Shown piece after piece: positions 32,738 through 34,521 of a stretch of DNA of 34,521 bases; positions within the stretch are counted from its first letter, which is position 1; each line of letters starts with the position of its first letter. This DNA comes from Pseudomonas sp. CAN1 (GTDB lineage: Bacteria > Pseudomonadota > Gammaproteobacteria > Pseudomonadales > Pseudomonadaceae). The notes under the pieces are model-generated. The model ran no database searches and was not told the DNA's origin. It saw only the letters and a list, made by a program, of their open reading frames with translations. Position numbers and translations under genes: made by a program. The stretch lies in the NCBI RefSeq assembly GCF_030462585.1, contig NZ_JASMRU010000004.1, forward strand, positions 2,704 to 37,224, written 5' to 3'.

Positions 32738-34027
32738 ATGCCCCGCGCCCTCCTCCCGCTGCTGCTGATCTGCCTCCTGAGCCCGCTCGCGGCCGTTGCC
32801 GACGAACGCGCCGACACCCAGCGTCAGCTGGAGCAGACGCAGAAAGACATCACTGAGCTGAAGAAGAATCTGAAGAACATCCAGGACGAGAAGTCCGGGG
32901 TGCAGAAGCAGCTCAAGTCCACCGAGACCCAGATGGGCGACCTGGAAAAGCAGATCAAGCAGATCCAGGACGACATGAAGAAGAACGAGGACGAGCTGCA
33001 GCGCCTCGATTCGGAGAAAAAAAAACTCCAGGGCGCACGCCTTGAGCAGCAGCGCCTGATCGCCATCCAGGCCCGCGCCGCCTACCAGAGCGGCCGCGAG
33101 GAATACCTCAAGCTGCTGCTGAACCAGGAACACCCCGAGAAGTTCAGCCGCACCCTCACCTACTACGACTACATCAACAAGGCTCGGCTGGAACAACTCT
33201 CAGCATTCAACGAGACCCTGCGCCAGCTGAGCAACGTCGAGCAGGAAATCAACTCGCAGAAAGAAGATCAGGTCGCGCAGCAGAACGCCCTGGAAGCCCG
33301 TCGCCAGGAACTGGCCGAAGCTCGCAAAGCGCGCCAGGAGACCCTGGCCAAGCTCAACAGCGACCTGAAGGACAGCGGCAGCAAGCTGAAGAACCGCGAG
33401 CAGAGCCAGGAAGACCTCAACAAGGTCCTCAAGACCATCGAGGAAACCCTCGCCCGTCAGGCCCGCGAGGCCGAAGAGGCACGCCAGCGCGCCCTGGCCG
33501 CCGAACGCGAGCGGGCCAAGCGCGAGCGTGAACTGGCCGAACGCGGCGAGAAACCCGCCACCCCCTCCAAGCGCCCCGACTACAGCGGCCCGCTGGTCAC
33601 CAGCGGCGCCGGCTTCGGTGGTGCCTTCAGCGCCGCCAAAGGCAAGCTGCCCTGGCCGGTGGACGGCCGCGTGCTGGCGCGCTTCGGCAGCCCGCGCGGC
33701 GACGACCCCCGCGCCACCTGGGACGGCGTACTGATCGGTGCCAACGCTGGCAGCACTGTGCGCGCCGTGCATGGCGGCCGCGTGGTATTCGCCGACTGGC
33801 TGCGCGGCGCCGGCCTGCTGGTCATTCTCGACCACGGTGGTGGCTACCTCAGCCTTTATGGGCATAATCAGAGTCTTCTGAAGGACGCCGGCGATACCGT
33901 CAAAGCGGGCGATCCCATTGCAACCGTGGGAGCCAGCGGGGGGCAGAGTACCCCGGCGGTGTATTTTGCCATTCGCCATCAGGGCCGCCCGGCGGACCCT
34001 TCGACCTGGTGTCGCACGCAGGGATAA
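32738..34027 (+). CDS. envC: EnvC-like murein hydrolase activator (degenerate LytM/M23 domain)
   Basis: About 429 residues. Signal peptide 1-21 ends AVA; a long coiled coil (about 24-260, 'QRQLEQTQKDITELKKN' on, rich in Lys/Gln/Glu) follows, with a linker of Arg/Glu repeats. The C-terminal LytM domain begins about residue 305 ('LPWPVDGRVLARFG'). The first metal-binding His of active M23 peptidases is missing: WDGVLIGANAG stands where a His would be, as in E. coli EnvC, which activates the amidases AmiA and AmiB at the septum rather than cutting itself. ATG 32738 lacks a strong ribosome site (AGGTG, 12 bases away). A run of about nine A's encodes three lysines near 33017. ctpA follows 27 bases on. 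Confidence 0.92.
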   Translation: MPRALLPLLLICLLSPLAAVADERADTQRQLEQTQKDITELKKNLKNIQDEKSGVQKQLKSTETQMGDLEKQIKQIQDDMKKNEDELQRLDSEKKKLQGARLEQQRLIAIQARAAYQSGREEYLKLLLNQEHPEKFSRTLTYYDYINKARLEQLSAFNETLRQLSNVEQEINSQKEDQVAQQNALEARRQELAEARKARQETLAKLNSDLKDSGSKLKNREQSQEDLNKVLKTIEETLARQAREAEEARQRALAAERERAKRERELAERGEKPATPSKRPDYSGPLVTSGAGFGGAFSAAKGKLPWPVDGRVLARFGSPRGDDPRATWDGVLIGANAGSTVRAVHGGRVVFADWLRGAGLLVILDHGGGYLSLYGHNQSLLKDAGDTVKAGDPIATVGASGGQSTPAVYFAIRHQGRPADPSTWCRTQG

Positions 34028-34054
34028 GCGGCGAACACGCATTAGGAGCCAAAC

Positions 34055-34521
34055 ATGTCGCAAGCTTTCCGTCTCACAACCCTGGCCCTGGCCTTGCTGC
34101 TCGGCGCTGGCGCGGTTCATGCCGCCGACGCACCCGCGGCGGCGCCGGCGACCAACGGCAAGGAGGCTCCGCTGCCGCTCGATGAGCTGCGCACCTTCGC
34201 CGAAGTCCTGGACCGGGTGAAGGCCGCGTACGTCGAGCCGGTGGACGATAAGACCCTGCTGGAAAACGCCATCAAGGGCATGCTCAGCAACCTCGATCCG
34301 CACTCCGCCTACCTCGGCCCGGAAGAGTTCGCCGAGCTGCAGGAAAGCACCAGCGGCGAGTTCGGCGGCCTGGGCATCGAAGTGGGCAGCGAGGATGGCT
34401 TCGTCAAGGTGATCTCGCCGATCGACGACACCCCGGCAGCCAGCGCCGGCATCCAGCCCGGCGACCTGATCGTGAAGATCGACGGCAAGCCGACCAAGGG
34501 CCAGTCGATGAACGAGGCGGT
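34055..34521 (+). CDS. ctpA: Carboxyl-terminal processing protease CtpA (S41; partial, C-terminus beyond the window)
   Basis: The first 155 residues are visible. Signal peptide 1-23 ends AHA; an Ala/Pro-rich stretch is followed by '[21 protein letters not shown]', '[20 protein letters not shown]' and the start of a PDZ domain ('[20 protein letters not shown]', [13 protein letters not shown]). This is the opening of tail-specific proteases; the Ser-Lys dyad would lie beyond the right edge. In P. aeruginosa CtpA, with the lipoprotein LbcA, degrades peptidoglycan hydrolases in the periplasm. AGGAG stands seven bases before the ATG. It probably forms an operon with the EnvC-like gene. Confidence 0.93.
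   Translation, partial: MSQAFRLTTLALALLLGAGAVHAADAPAAAPATNGKEAPLPLDELRTFAEVLDRVKAAYVEPVDDKTLLENAIKGMLSNLDPHSAYLGPEEFAELQESTSGEFGGLGIEVGSEDGFVKVISPIDDTPAASAGIQPGDLIVKIDGKPTKGQSMNEA

Overview
The window reads as GC-rich core chromosome of a Pseudomonas species, probably a relative of P. aeruginosa (P. nitroreducens/citronellolis/knackmussii type). The basis is gene order recalled from that genus: hut genes, blc, fbp, estA, typA, thiI, glnA, ntrBC, trmL, secB, grx, gpmI, an envC-like gene, ctpA. Protein sequences and the REP-type repeats agree with this. The species cannot be fixed from the window. I found no phage, IS element, CRISPR array, tRNA or rRNA.

Layout. 1-5514 is part of a histidine-utilisation (hut) region: a cut-off ABC substrate-binding gene, hutH, then hutC-hutD divergent from hutF. 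Two HutC-type operators share the core TGTATATACA, and one sits on the predicted start point of a sigma-54 promoter before hutH. 5659-8206 is a leftward cluster, fbp > DUF924 > DUF3862 lipoprotein > blc lipocalin. 8438-15524 is a leftward set, DUF2339 giant membrane protein > DUF3999 protein > estA autotransporter esterase. 15997-19442 holds typA and thiI, both leftward. 19774-27627 is a nitrogen-control block: glnA with a clear sigma-54 promoter and NtrC sites, an MscS-type channel (leftward), two tandem DUF4124 proteins, then ntrB-ntrC behind a perfect NtrC site. 28144-30916 holds trmL, a small membrane-anchored unknown, and the yibN-like > grxC > secB cluster. 31063-34521 is gpmI > envC-like activator > ctpA (cut off by the right edge).

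How the parts work together. Histidine breakdown releases ammonia and glutamate, GlnA assimilates ammonia, and NtrB/NtrC sense nitrogen status and act at glnA and at their own promoter. The sigma-54 promoter before hutH ties histidine use to an enhancer-binding protein (CbrB or NtrC by precedent). The right end is envelope housekeeping: SecB export, an amidase activator and a carboxyl-terminal protease.

No obvious new multi-gene system is visible. The unexplained material is mostly intergenic: a run of nested hairpins at 2270-2478, a four-unit 32-33 bp tandem array at 29059-29338, two perfect DnaA boxes at 27947-28080, two sequence classes of REP-like repeats in pairs, a palindrome over the thiI promoter and a structured ntrBC leader. 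Uncharacterised protein families worth attention are the DUF2339/DUF3999 pair and the tandem DUF4124 pair.
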